Origin: Catellatospora coxensis
GTDB lineage: Bacteria; Actinomycetota; Actinomycetes; Mycobacteriales; Micromonosporaceae
Assembly (NCBI RefSeq): GCF_016862635.1
Contig: NZ_BONI01000013.1
Coordinates: 1 to 54,497, forward strand
DNA: 54,497 nt
Reading direction: 5' to 3'
Shown here: piece after piece, positions 7,889 to 16,022 of the stretch
Numbering within the stretch: the stretch's first letter is position 1
Layout of the letters: each line of letters starts with the position of its first letter
Position numbers and translations under genes: made by a program
The notes under the pieces: generated by a model
What the model was told of the DNA's origin: nothing
What the model saw: only the letters and a program-made list of their open reading frames with translations
Database searches by the model: none

Positions 7889-9313
7889 TCAGGCGGTGCG
7901 CTTCTGCTTGACGATCTTCTCGTCCTTGGCCACCTCGTCGGCGACCTTCTGCACGGCGGCCATGAAGGCGTCCGGCGTGGACTTGCCCGCCAGCAGGTCG
8001 GTGGCGGCGTTGCCCACGGCCGTCACCAGCGGGGCGTACCAGCCCTCGTAGCGCCAGCTGATGACCTCGGGGGCGGCCGCGGCCACCTTCGAGGCGGAGG
8101 TCAGGGCGTTGGAGATGGTCAGGCCGTCGGCGGCGCCCTTGACGACCGGCAGGGACTTGGTGAGCTCGGCGAACTTGCGCGCCTGCTCCTTGCCCAGCAT
8201 CATGCGCAGGAACTCGAGGCCGCCGGCCGGGTTCTTGCTCCGGCTCGGGACGATGAAGCCCTCGCCCGGCGCCGCGTGCACGGTGCCGTACTTGCTCTTG
8301 TCCGAAGCGGAGATGTTCCACGGCGGAGCCACGGCCAGCTTGACCCCGGCCGGGATGGTCTTGGCCATCTCGCCCTCGAGCCACGAGCCGCACCAGATGA
8401 ACAGGGCCTTGCCGTCGAGCACGGCCTGCTGCGTGGTGGTGTGGTCGAGACCGGACGCGCCGGCCTGCACCCAGCCCTTGGCGGCCATCTCGGCGAGGCG
8501 CTCGGCGGTCAGCTTGACCGCGTCCTGCTTCCACGCGTTCGGCTCAAGGTTGTCGATCTTCATGAAGGCGTCGAGGCCACCGGCCATCCAGATGAACTCG
8601 TTCACCACGTTGAAGATGTACCAGGGGTGGATGCCCTGGAACGTGAAGGCCGCGATCTTGTCGGCCTTCGCCTTCTCCGCCAGCGCCGCGAACTCGTCCC
8701 AGTTCTTCGGCACGGTGTAGCCCTTGGTGGCGAACAGGGTCTCGTCGTACCACATGCCGTAGATCGAGTACGCGTAGTTCAGGGTGTACGGCTTGCCGTT
8801 GAACAGGCCCGACTCGATCGTGCCGGCGACCAGGGTGTCCTTGACCTTGACCTTCGGGTCGTCGTAGCTGCCCGCCTCGAGCAGCTCGGTGAGGTCGCGC
8901 AGCTGGTTGCCCTGGATGACCGGGCCGACCGGGATGGTCTCGGGGGACGAGTTGTTCAGCAGGTCCGGCGGGTTGCCGCCGTAGAAGCGCGGCTGGTAGT
9001 CGGTGAGGATCAGCTTGGAGAACTTCAGGTCGACCTTGCTGCCCGGCCACTTGGCCTCGTAGGCGGCCACGTCGAACTTGGCGTAGTCCTCGCCGAAGCC
9101 GCCGTTGAAGAACGCGACCTCCAGCGGCTGCTTGTCACCGACGCCGAACGGGTTGGCCTCGGTCTTCTCGCCGGTGGTGCCACCGTCGCCGTCCTCGCTG
9201 GCGCACGCGGCCAGGGCGCTGATGGCGGGGGCGGCGAGCAGACCGGCGGCAGCGGCCCGGCGCAGCACGGTGCGGCGGTTCAGCTCCGACGGGCTGTCGG
9301 GGGTTACGGTCAT
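7889..9313 (-). CDS. ngcE: NgcE-like sugar-binding lipoprotein
   Basis: A 474-residue solute-binding lipoprotein. The signal peptide has twin arginines (NRRTVLRRAAAAG) and ends in a lipobox, ALAAC, so it may be Tat-exported and then lipidated. The mature part (NPFGVGDKQPLEVAFFNGGFG, QPRFYGGNPPDLLNNS) closely recalls the Streptomyces NgcE family that binds N-acetylglucosamine and N,N'-diacetylchitobiose. ATG 9313 is chosen for its GAGGAG ribosome site; the open frame extends upstream without support. It heads the transporter operon, lies downstream of an RpiR/MurR-type regulator, and is followed by a double hairpin. Confidence 0.8.
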   Translation of the reverse strand: MTVTPDSPSELNRRTVLRRAAAAGLLAAPAISALAACASEDGDGGTTGEKTEANPFGVGDKQPLEVAFFNGGFGEDYAKFDVAAYEAKWPGSKVDLKFSKLILTDYQPRFYGGNPPDLLNNSSPETIPVGPVIQGNQLRDLTELLEAGSYDDPKVKVKDTLVAGTIESGLFNGKPYTLNYAYSIYGMWYDETLFATKGYTVPKNWDEFAALAEKAKADKIAAFTFQGIHPWYIFNVVNEFIWMAGGLDAFMKIDNLEPNAWKQDAVKLTAERLAEMAAKGWVQAGASGLDHTTTQQAVLDGKALFIWCGSWLEGEMAKTIPAGVKLAVAPPWNISASDKSKYGTVHAAPGEGFIVPSRSKNPAGGLEFLRMMLGKEQARKFAELTKSLPVVKGAADGLTISNALTSASKVAAAAPEVISWRYEGWYAPLVTAVGNAATDLLAGKSTPDAFMAAVQKVADEVAKDEKIVKQKRTA

Positions 9314-9412
9314 GACAATCTCCTCGTACGAGATATCGCGGCGCGTCGGGCCCATCCGGCGCGTCGCTGCACTTCGATCTGGTGTTGCGCTTCCCCGGGG
9401 AGACCGGGAAAC

Positions 9413-9432
9413 GTCACGCCGGGGGGCGTGAC
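9413..9432 (-). terminator. small hairpin between the rpiR-type regulator and ngcE-like gene
   Basis: Perfect 8-base arms GTCACGCC and GGCGTGAC with a 4-base loop, in the 236-bp gap between the two genes. It could terminate the regulator transcript or be an operator dyad for the sugar operon. Nothing else clear is visible in the gap. Confidence 0.4.
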
Positions 9433-9549
9433 CAGATACCGCAGCGGTGCGTCGTTCGACGTCGCCGCGTCTACCGGCACAGATGCGCCGGAGTTGAGGG
9501 CACGGCCCGAAGCCGTGCGGGTGAGAACCGCCGTGAGGGTGGACATCGC

Positions 9550-10452
9550 TCACACCACCTCCCGGAGGCGGTGGCCGGCGACCGCCTGGGCGGTGCGCTG
9601 GAACGCCGCGTGCGCACGCTCGTGGGTGCGCTGCGCGACGGCGATGTACAGCAGGTCGAGCACGACCAGCTGCGGGTGCCGGGCCGAGAGCGAGTCCGGC
9701 CGGAACGTGGTGGCCTGCGTCGCCGTGGTGAGCACGACATCGGCGACGTCGGCCAGCGGTGAGCGGGGAAAGCTGGTGAGCGCGACTGTGATCGCGCCGC
9801 GGCTGCCGGCCTCGGCGACCATCTCGATGGTCTCCCGGGTCTGGCCGGAGTGCGAGATGCCCAGCGCGACGTCACCGGCGCTCAGCAGCGCGGCGCTGGC
9901 CAGACCGTTGTGCACGTCGGGCCAGGACCAGGCGGCGATGCCGATGCGGTGCAACGAGAACTGCATCTCCGCGCCGACCAGGGCGGAGCCGGAGGCCCCG
10001 TAGATGTCGACGCGGTCGGCGGCGGCGATGGCGTCGGCGGCGCGCTCGACCTCGACCAGGTCGGTCATCGCGGCGGTGTCCTGCATGGCCCGGGTGTCGG
10101 CGGCCATGATCTGGCCGAGCACGCGCTCCAGCGGGTCGCCCGGTTCGATCTCGCGTCCGATGTCGACGACCCAGCCCGCGGAGCGGGCGGCGCGGCCGGT
10201 CTCCCCCGCGATGGCCAGGCGCAGATCGGCGTATCCCTCGAAGCCGACCGCCCGGCAGAACCGGGTGATGGTGGCGGGCGAGGTTCGCGAGCGCTCGGCG
10301 AGTTCGACGATGGTGGCGCGGGAGGCACCGGAGGGATCGGTGAGCACCTGTTCGGCGACCCGCCGCAGAGCGCCCGTGAACTCGGGAAGCTTGGCGCGCA
10401 AACGGGCGAGCACGCTGTCCGTGCCGGCCGTCGGGTACGCGCCTCGTTCCAC
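9550..10452 (-). CDS. MurR/RpiR-family transcriptional regulator with SIS domain
   Basis: A 300-residue regulator. The N-terminal helix-turn-helix (about residues 15-80) includes ASRATIVELAERSRTSPATITRFCRAVGFEGYADLRLAI. The C-terminal SIS phosphosugar-binding domain (about 115-280) includes DIYGASGSALVGAEMQFSLHRIG and GISHSGQTRETIEMV. It probably senses an amino-sugar phosphate and controls the adjacent uptake operon. GTG at 10452 has AGAGG about nine bases upstream and is preferred over TTG at 10461, which sits directly against that site. Confidence 0.87.
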   Translation of the reverse strand: MERGAYPTAGTDSVLARLRAKLPEFTGALRRVAEQVLTDPSGASRATIVELAERSRTSPATITRFCRAVGFEGYADLRLAIAGETGRAARSAGWVVDIGREIEPGDPLERVLGQIMAADTRAMQDTAAMTDLVEVERAADAIAAADRVDIYGASGSALVGAEMQFSLHRIGIAAWSWPDVHNGLASAALLSAGDVALGISHSGQTRETIEMVAEAGSRGAITVALTSFPRSPLADVADVVLTTATQATTFRPDSLSARHPQLVVLDLLYIAVAQRTHERAHAAFQRTAQAVAGHRLREVV

Positions 10453-10493
10453 GTTCGTCAACCTCTTTTAGGAAGGAGTGTTAACTGTATGTG

Positions 10494-10507
10494 GAAAGAA
10501 TTCTTAC
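10494..10507. promoter_or_regulatory. candidate operator upstream of the RpiR-type regulator
   Basis: GAAAGAATTCTTAC is a near-perfect 14-base dyad with an AAGAATTCTT core in an unusually AT-rich stretch (10480-10515), 42-55 bases before the regulator start. Inverted GAAA-type sites are plausible for RpiR proteins. This is a sequence observation only. Confidence 0.35.
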
Positions 10508-10672
10508 TTAATTTGGCGCTGTGTCAACAGTCACGTTGGCCGTTTTCAAACCGTTACTTTGCGACATCCTTCGATGGGATGAGCGCCCGATCGGCCATTC
10601 GGTGGAGTCGATGTCACCCGGTTATCACGGCACTGCGGCTCACGCCGACGGTGCGTCGCGATCCCATGCCGA

Positions 10673-12040
10673 TCAGGCGAAAGCGGGCTCGACCGTCTCT
10701 TGTGGGGCGATCTCCGCCGCCCGGATCGACGCGGCCCGCGCCTCGCGCCGGCGGGCCGTCCACAGGTGACCCGCCGCGCCCAGCAGACCCAGCACGCCGC
10801 ACGCGAGCCAGTGCCACGCACCCAGGTGCTGCAGGCTCCAGCCGCCCACCGACGGCGCGACGAACCCGGCAGCCGGGAACACCAGGAAGAAGACGCCCTG
10901 GTAGCGACCGCGCAACGCGGTCGGGGCCAGCTCGGCGATGATCGAGGCGTTCGGCGGCGCGGCCAGCATCTGGCCGACCGTCCACACCGCGGCCGCGGCC
11001 ACGTACACCCAGAGCCGGTCGGCCAGGAAGACCGTGCTGTAGCCGACCGCGAGCAGCGCGAACGCCGCCGCCAGCACGACCGCGTGCCGCCGTGCCCCGA
11101 TCAGCCGCGGCACGAACAGCTGCCCCACCACGATCATCGCCCCGCCCAGCGAGACGACCAGCCCGTACGCGGACGGGCGCAGCCCGTCGCCCTCCATCGC
11201 CAGCTGCAGGATCGACTGCCCCTGCACCGTGAGCAGCGCCAGCACGAAGGTCAGCCCGACGAAGGTCAGGAACACCCGGTCCCGCAGCACGACCCCCAGC
11301 CCACCCCGCTCACCGGACCGGCCCACGGTCCTCGGCCGGCCGATCGGCAGCCACCCCGCCATCGACGTTGGCCTATCACGTCGACTCCGGCCGCCGGATT
11401 TTCCATGTGATAGGCCAACGTCGATGGAAGGACGGGCGGCCGGACCGGTCGCGACACGCTCGCGCCGCAGGGTCTCCGGCACCAGACGCCAGACCAGCAG
11501 CGCGGTCACCGCGGTCATGCCCGCGTCGATGAGGAACAGGGCGAGGAAGCTGAACTCGGCGATCACCCCGGCCAGCGCCGCCGCGATCGCGCTGCCCATG
11601 TTGAACGCCCAGAACTGCAGGTTGAACGCGCGGGAGCGGTCGGCCTCGGGCAGCACGTCGACGATGGCGGCGACCGTGGCCGGGCCGGGCAGCGAGTGCG
11701 CCAGGCCGACGGCGGCGGCCAGCACCGCGATGAGCCAGATCGGCCGGGCCAGGCCGAGCCCGACCATCAGCACCGCGGCAGTGCTGGTGCCCGCGAGGTA
11801 CGTCGCCTTGCGGCCCCACCGGTCGGCCAGCACCCCGCCGAGCAGGGTGCCGCCCGCGCCACCGGCCCCGTACGCGCCGACCACGAGGCCGGCGACCGCG
11901 ACGGACGCGCCGCGCGCGGTGGTCAGGTAGATCGGGAGCAGCAGCATGCCGAACGCGCCCACCCGGTTGACGAGCATCGCCGAGAAGAGCATCCAGAAGG
12001 TACGCGGCAGCCCGGCCACCGACTCACGAACGAACCGCAT
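10673..12040 (-). CDS. MFS transporter 1, with a palindromic element in its central loop
   Basis: A 455-residue major facilitator with 12 predicted transmembrane helices. The loop 2-3 motif is GGVLADRWGRKATY. The central cytoplasmic loop between helices 6 and 7 is longer than in the two neighbouring paralogues. It contains the 69-bp palindromic element at 11359-11427, which reads as 23 codons in frame with no stop. The conserved motif VLRDRVFLTF follows the insertion, so the second half stays in register. ATG 12040 is preceded by GAGGACGGGT. It is the last of three related genes, 8 bp after MFS 2. The substrate is unknown; a drug or metabolite efflux role is likely. Confidence 0.85.
   Translation of the reverse strand: MRFVRESVAGLPRTFWMLFSAMLVNRVGAFGMLLLPIYLTTARGASVAVAGLVVGAYGAGGAGGTLLGGVLADRWGRKATYLAGTSTAAVLMVGLGLARPIWLIAVLAAAVGLAHSLPGPATVAAIVDVLPEADRSRAFNLQFWAFNMGSAIAAALAGVIAEFSFLALFLIDAGMTAVTALLVWRLVPETLRRERVATGPAARPSIDVGLSHGKSGGRSRRDRPTSMAGWLPIGRPRTVGRSGERGGLGVVLRDRVFLTFVGLTFVLALLTVQGQSILQLAMEGDGLRPSAYGLVVSLGGAMIVVGQLFVPRLIGARRHAVVLAAAFALLAVGYSTVFLADRLWVYVAAAAVWTVGQMLAAPPNASIIAELAPTALRGRYQGVFFLVFPAAGFVAPSVGGWSLQHLGAWHWLACGVLGLLGAAGHLWTARRREARAASIRAAEIAPQETVEPAFA
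11359..11427. repeat. palindromic element family 1, copy C, inside a coding sequence
   Basis: Perfect 21-base arms (11359-11379 and 11407-11427) with the family loop (CTCCGG and CGCCGGATTTT are visible). Total length is 69 bp, a multiple of three. It is translated as part of the MFS 1 central loop. The outer bases CCATCG/CGATGG differ from copies A and B but pair with each other. Confidence 0.92.
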
Positions 12041-12048
12041 ACCCGTCC

Positions 12049-13350
12049 TCACACCGCCTGGAGCGCTTCGGCCCGCCGCTCGCGGGCCGGGCCCGACCAG
12101 AGCTGACCGGCCGCCGCGACGATAGCGATCACACCGCAGCCCAGCCACAGCGCCTCGTCGCCGAGGTGCTGCTGCACGTACCCGCCGAGCACCGGCGCGG
12201 CGAATCCGGCCACCGACCAGGACAGCGACATCACCCCCTGGTAACGACCACGCATGGCGGCCGGGGACAGCGCGGCGGTCAGCGTCGAGTTCGACGGCGA
12301 GTTCAGCATCTCGCCGACCGTCCAGATCAGCACGGTCAGCGCGTAGAACGCGGCCGAGTCGGCGAACGCGGTCAGCCCGAAGCCCAGCCCGATGATCAGC
12401 GCCGCCACGGCGAGCACCCGCGAGCGGTCGTACGACCTGATCAGTTTGGGGATGAACAGCTGCCCGGCCACGATGAGCACCCCGTTGAGTGCGATGACCA
12501 GGCCGTACTGCTGCGCCGGGATGCCGTCGCCGGTCATCGCGATGGGCAGCGTGGACAGGTGCTGCATGAACACGAACGAGATCAGCAGGTTCACCGCGAC
12601 GAAGCCGAGGAAGACCCGGTCGCGCAGCACGACGCCGATCCCCGCTCGCTCGACCGGCGCGTGCGGCGCGGCGGCCGGGCGCGCCCGGTGTGGTTCGCGC
12701 ACCTTGAGCAGGATGAACAGGAACGGCGCGAGCGCGGTCGCGGCGTCCACCAGGAAGATCAGCTTCGGGTCGGCGGACGCGGCCAGTCCCGCCAGCGTCG
12801 CGGCGACGGCGAAGCCCACGTTGACGGCCCAGTAGTTGAGCGTGAAGGCACGCAGCCGGTCCTTCTCCGGCACCACGTCCACCATCAGCGCCTGGAACGC
12901 GGGCCGCGACGCCTCGCCGACCAGACCGAACAGGAACGTCAGCGGCGCGATGACCCAGAAGCCCTGGGCGAACGCCAGCGACACCAGCAGCACCACGCCG
13001 CCCAGGTGCGCGACGAGCAGGGTGATCCGCCGCCCGATCCGGTCGGCCGCCACGCCGCCCGCCATCGTGCCGATCGCGCCGCCCGCCGCCCACAGCCCCA
13101 GCACCAGGCCGGATTGCGACGGCGAGAAGCCCTGCACGGTGGTCAGGTAGATGGTCAGGTAGACGATGACGAAGCCGCCGGCCCGGTTGATCAGCGACCC
13201 GGTCCACAGGTACCAGTAGGTCGCGGGCAGCCCGCCGACCGTCTCTGCGAACCAGCGCCGGACCCCGGACGGAGCGGAACCGCCGGTCACCGGCCGGCCC
13301 GGCCCGGCGGTCTCGGCCGGTCCGGTAACGGCGGCCGCGCGGTCCGACAC
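12049..13350 (-). CDS. MFS transporter 2
   Basis: A major facilitator with 12 predicted transmembrane helices, about 433 residues from GTG 13350. The signature loop is GGVAADRIGRRITLL, and the VLRDRVFLGF motif lies after helix 6. It is closely related to MFS 1 and MFS 3, as shown by shared WTVGEMLNSP and AAMRGRYQGVMSL segments in the second half, so the three genes arose by tandem duplication. The start is uncertain: the frame is open upstream into the MFS 3 gene and no strong ribosome site is evident. The first 30 residues are low-complexity and cytoplasmic. Substrate unknown. Confidence 0.82.
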   Translation of the reverse strand: MSDRAAAVTGPAETAGPGRPVTGGSAPSGVRRWFAETVGGLPATYWYLWTGSLINRAGGFVIVYLTIYLTTVQGFSPSQSGLVLGLWAAGGAIGTMAGGVAADRIGRRITLLVAHLGGVVLLVSLAFAQGFWVIAPLTFLFGLVGEASRPAFQALMVDVVPEKDRLRAFTLNYWAVNVGFAVAATLAGLAASADPKLIFLVDAATALAPFLFILLKVREPHRARPAAAPHAPVERAGIGVVLRDRVFLGFVAVNLLISFVFMQHLSTLPIAMTGDGIPAQQYGLVIALNGVLIVAGQLFIPKLIRSYDRSRVLAVAALIIGLGFGLTAFADSAAFYALTVLIWTVGEMLNSPSNSTLTAALSPAAMRGRYQGVMSLSWSVAGFAAPVLGGYVQQHLGDEALWLGCGVIAIVAAAGQLWSGPARERRAEALQAV

Positions 13351-13411
13351 GGCCTGGACACCCGCATCGGGGTCGGTCGCCGACCGCCTGGATCCGGCCG
13401 GGACGCTGGTC

Positions 13412-14707
13412 TCACGCGGCGACGGGGGCAAGGTCCGCTCCTTCCGCGGTGGGCTTGGGCTCGGTGAGGGCGCGGGCGCGGCGCTCGCGGACCGGGCCGC
13501 TGAGCAGCTGACCGGTCGCGACGACGACACCCAGTGCGGCGAGCACCAGCCACAACGTCATCGGCGGCGCGTGGTCGAGCAGCATGCCGCCGAACACCGG
13601 CGCGACGAAGTTCGCCGCGGTGAAGCCCATCGAGGCGACGCCCTGGTAGCGCCCGCGCATCGCGGGCTGGGACAGGTCGGCGATGAGAGTGCCGTTGACC
13701 GGGGCGTTGAGCATCTCGCCCGCGGTCCACACCACCACGGTCAGCATCAGCGCCGGCACGGTGCCCGCGATCGCGGTCGCGCCCATGCCCAGGCCGACCA
13801 GCAGCGCCGACAGCGCCAGCACCCGGCTGCGGTTGCGCCCGGCCAGCAGCTTCGGCACGAACAGCTGGAAGACCACGATCATGATGCCGTTGACCGCGAT
13901 CACGGTGCCGTAGTCGGCGGCGTCCAGGCCGCGCTGGTGCATCGCGATCGGGATCAGCTTGCAGGACTCGATGATGATCCACAGGCCGAGGTTGAGCAGC
14001 ACGAACGTCATGAACACCCGGTCGCGCAGCACCATGAGGATGCTTCCCTCGACCGGAGCCTTGTGCGGCACGGCGGTGCCGGTCGCCGCCGCCCGGACCG
14101 GCTGCGTCTCCGGCACCCGCCAGAACACGATCGCCGCCATGACCAGCTGCGTCGCCGCGTTGAGCAGGAACACCGTCAGGTGCGGGGTGCGCGACAGCAC
14201 TCCCGCGAGCACCGCCGCGAACGAGAAGCCGAGGTTGATGGCCCAGTAGTTGAGGTTCATGCCACGCATGCGCTTCGTCGACCCGAGCACGTCGACCATG
14301 GTCGCGGAGAAGGCGGGGCGGCCCAGGCCGTTCCAGAACCCGTACACCGCTGCCAGCAGCGCGACCGCGACCGGCTGGAACACGAAGCCGAGCACCACGG
14401 CGGTGCCGGCCAGCGCGACGTTGGACACCAGCAGCGTCGAACGCCGCCCCCAGCGGTCGGCCAGCACGCCGCCGACCAGGGAGCCGAGCGCCATGCCCCC
14501 GCCGAACAGGCCGAGCACGAGCCCGGCGAAGGTGGCGGAGAAGCCGTACTCGACCACCATGTGGATCTCGAGGTACAGCATCACGAACGCGCCGGTTCGG
14601 TTGATCAAGGTGCCGGTCCACAGATACCAGAAGATCTTCGGCAGTCCGCCCGCCGTCTGCGCCAACCAGCCCCGCACGCCGCACCCCTGTAATGCTCGAA
14701 ACCCCAC
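13412..14707 (-). CDS. MFS transporter 3
   Basis: First gene of the MFS trio, 431 residues, 12 predicted transmembrane helices. Motifs are GGVLADRWGRRSTLL in loop 2-3, VLRDRVFMTF after helix 6, WTAGEMLNAP and PAMRGRYQGVASM. GTG at 14707 has AAGG six bases before it; a second GTG at 14677 with GGGG is also possible. A promoter should lie in the gap shared with the divergent phosphoglycerate mutase gene. The substrate cannot be told from sequence. Confidence 0.85.
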   Translation of the reverse strand: MGFRALQGCGVRGWLAQTAGGLPKIFWYLWTGTLINRTGAFVMLYLEIHMVVEYGFSATFAGLVLGLFGGGMALGSLVGGVLADRWGRRSTLLVSNVALAGTAVVLGFVFQPVAVALLAAVYGFWNGLGRPAFSATMVDVLGSTKRMRGMNLNYWAINLGFSFAAVLAGVLSRTPHLTVFLLNAATQLVMAAIVFWRVPETQPVRAAATGTAVPHKAPVEGSILMVLRDRVFMTFVLLNLGLWIIIESCKLIPIAMHQRGLDAADYGTVIAVNGIMIVVFQLFVPKLLAGRNRSRVLALSALLVGLGMGATAIAGTVPALMLTVVVWTAGEMLNAPVNGTLIADLSQPAMRGRYQGVASMGFTAANFVAPVFGGMLLDHAPPMTLWLVLAALGVVVATGQLLSGPVRERRARALTEPKPTAEGADLAPVAA

Positions 14708-14880
14708 TCGGTGCCTTACAACCTAGGGCGCTGGCACGACGGAAGTCACCTCGAATATCACGTGGTGGTCGTCACTGTGCTGCGCCGACGGCTCGGCGAC
14801 CGCTCCGCTGCGCTGCGCGGTCGTTCGCCGCAAGGGGACTGGTCACAGGCCCTTGACGCCCATCGGGAAAGATGGCGGGC

Positions 14881-15627
14881 ATGGTTGGAACACTGGTGCT
14901 GCTGCGGCACGGCTACAGCGAATGGAACGCCAAGAACCTCTTCACCGGCTGGGTCGACGTGGACCTGAACGCCCAGGGCGAGGCCGAGGCGCGCCGCGGC
15001 GGCGAGCTGCTCAAGGAACACGCACTGCTGCCCGACGTGGTGCACACCAGCGTGTTGCGACGCGCCATCCGCACCTCCGAGATCGCGCTCGGCGCCGCGG
15101 ACCGGTCCTGGATCCCGGTGTCGCGCAGCTGGCGGCTCAACGAGCGCCACTACGGCGCGCTGCAGGGCAAGGACAAGAAGCAGACCCTCGACACGTACGG
15201 CGAGGAGCAGTTCATGCTCTGGCGCCGCTCGTACGACACCCCGCCGCCGCCGATCGCCGACGACGACGAGTTCTCGCAGGTCGCCGACCCGCGCTACGCG
15301 CAGCTCCCGGACGAGCTGAAGCCGCGTACGGAGTGCCTCAAGGACGTCGTCGGCCGGATGCTGCCGTACTGGTACGACGCGATCATCCCGGACCTGCGCA
15401 CGGGCCGCACGGTGCTCGTGGTCGCCCACGGCAACTCGCTGCGCGCCCTGGTCAAGCACCTGGACGGGATCTCGGACGAGGCGATCGCCGCGCTGAACAT
15501 TCCGACCGGCATCCCGCTGCGCTACGACCTCGACGAGAACCTGCGCCCGATCACCAAGGGCGGCACCTACCTCGACCCCGCCGCGGCCGCCGAGGCCGCC
15601 GCCGCCGTCGCCAACCAGGGCCGCTGA
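14881..15627 (+). CDS. gpmA: 2,3-bisphosphoglycerate-dependent phosphoglycerate mutase
   Basis: A 248-residue glycolytic enzyme interconverting 3- and 2-phosphoglycerate. The active-site segment [20 protein letters not shown] carries the phosphorylated His; RRAIRT, the proton donor region [14 protein letters not shown] and the second catalytic His in [14 protein letters not shown] are all present. ATG 14881 gives the usual family N-terminus; ATG 14872 three codons upstream is also possible. In mycobacteria gpm1 lies directly beside senX3-regX3; here 11 kb of other genes separate them. Confidence 0.95.
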   Translation: MVGTLVLLRHGYSEWNAKNLFTGWVDVDLNAQGEAEARRGGELLKEHALLPDVVHTSVLRRAIRTSEIALGAADRSWIPVSRSWRLNERHYGALQGKDKKQTLDTYGEEQFMLWRRSYDTPPPPIADDDEFSQVADPRYAQLPDELKPRTECLKDVVGRMLPYWYDAIIPDLRTGRTVLVVAHGNSLRALVKHLDGISDEAIAALNIPTGIPLRYDLDENLRPITKGGTYLDPAAAAEAAAAVANQGR

Positions 15628-15663
15628 CCCACCACCGGGCCAACCCGGCCCCATGATCGTCGA

Positions 15664-15720
15664 ACTTGCCTGGCACATGGGCGTATGCGCGCTCAAGATA
15701 CGCACAGGTGCCAGGCAAGT
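15664..15720. repeat. imperfect palindrome downstream of gpmA
   Basis: Arms of 23 bases (15664-15686 and 15698-15720) with two mismatches and an 11-base loop; outer arm ACTTGCCTGGCAC. It resembles the other palindromic elements in shape but not sequence. It could also act as the gpmA terminator. Confidence 0.75.
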
Positions 15721-16022
15721 CGGGCGATCTTGACGGGTCGCTGCCCGGCGGCGAGGGCTGGACATGCCGGTGGCCGGCGGCGACGCTCACCCCCGTTAGC
15801 GTCGCCGGCCGGCCGACCGGTCTCAGGTGGCGGCCGTCCCCCAACGGCGTGGTGCCACCCATCCCCCGGCGCATCCGCTCGGCGCCACAACCGATAAATG
15901 ATCGGCTGGGCCATCCCCCGGGTTTCATCGAGCGATGCGCTTGAAAGAGACGCTACGCCGCTGGTCAAGTGGCCGTCCAGTCATTTGCGAATCTCATTCG
16001 TCACACTTGGTAACCACCGTCT
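15721..16022. other. intergenic stretch with one further hairpin
   Basis: This 300-base remainder of the gap between gpmA and the LuxR-type regulator has no convincing gene. It holds a hairpin with 9-base arms GGCGACGCT (15779-15787) and AGCGTCGCC (15798-15806), a possible terminator. The stretch 15890-16020 is less GC-rich than the flanking genes. Confidence 0.5.

Noticed and set aside
9310-9546. 78-codon minus-strand ORF ending with an ATGA overlap on the ngcE-like start
   Set aside because: The overlap is attractive, but the ribosome site is distant, codon bias is weak and the peptide is low-complexity. I treat the stretch as leader DNA.
9314-9549. DasR-type operator before the ngcE-like gene
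   Set aside because: No convincing TGGTCTAGACCA-like dyad is present; only a short GC hairpin was found.
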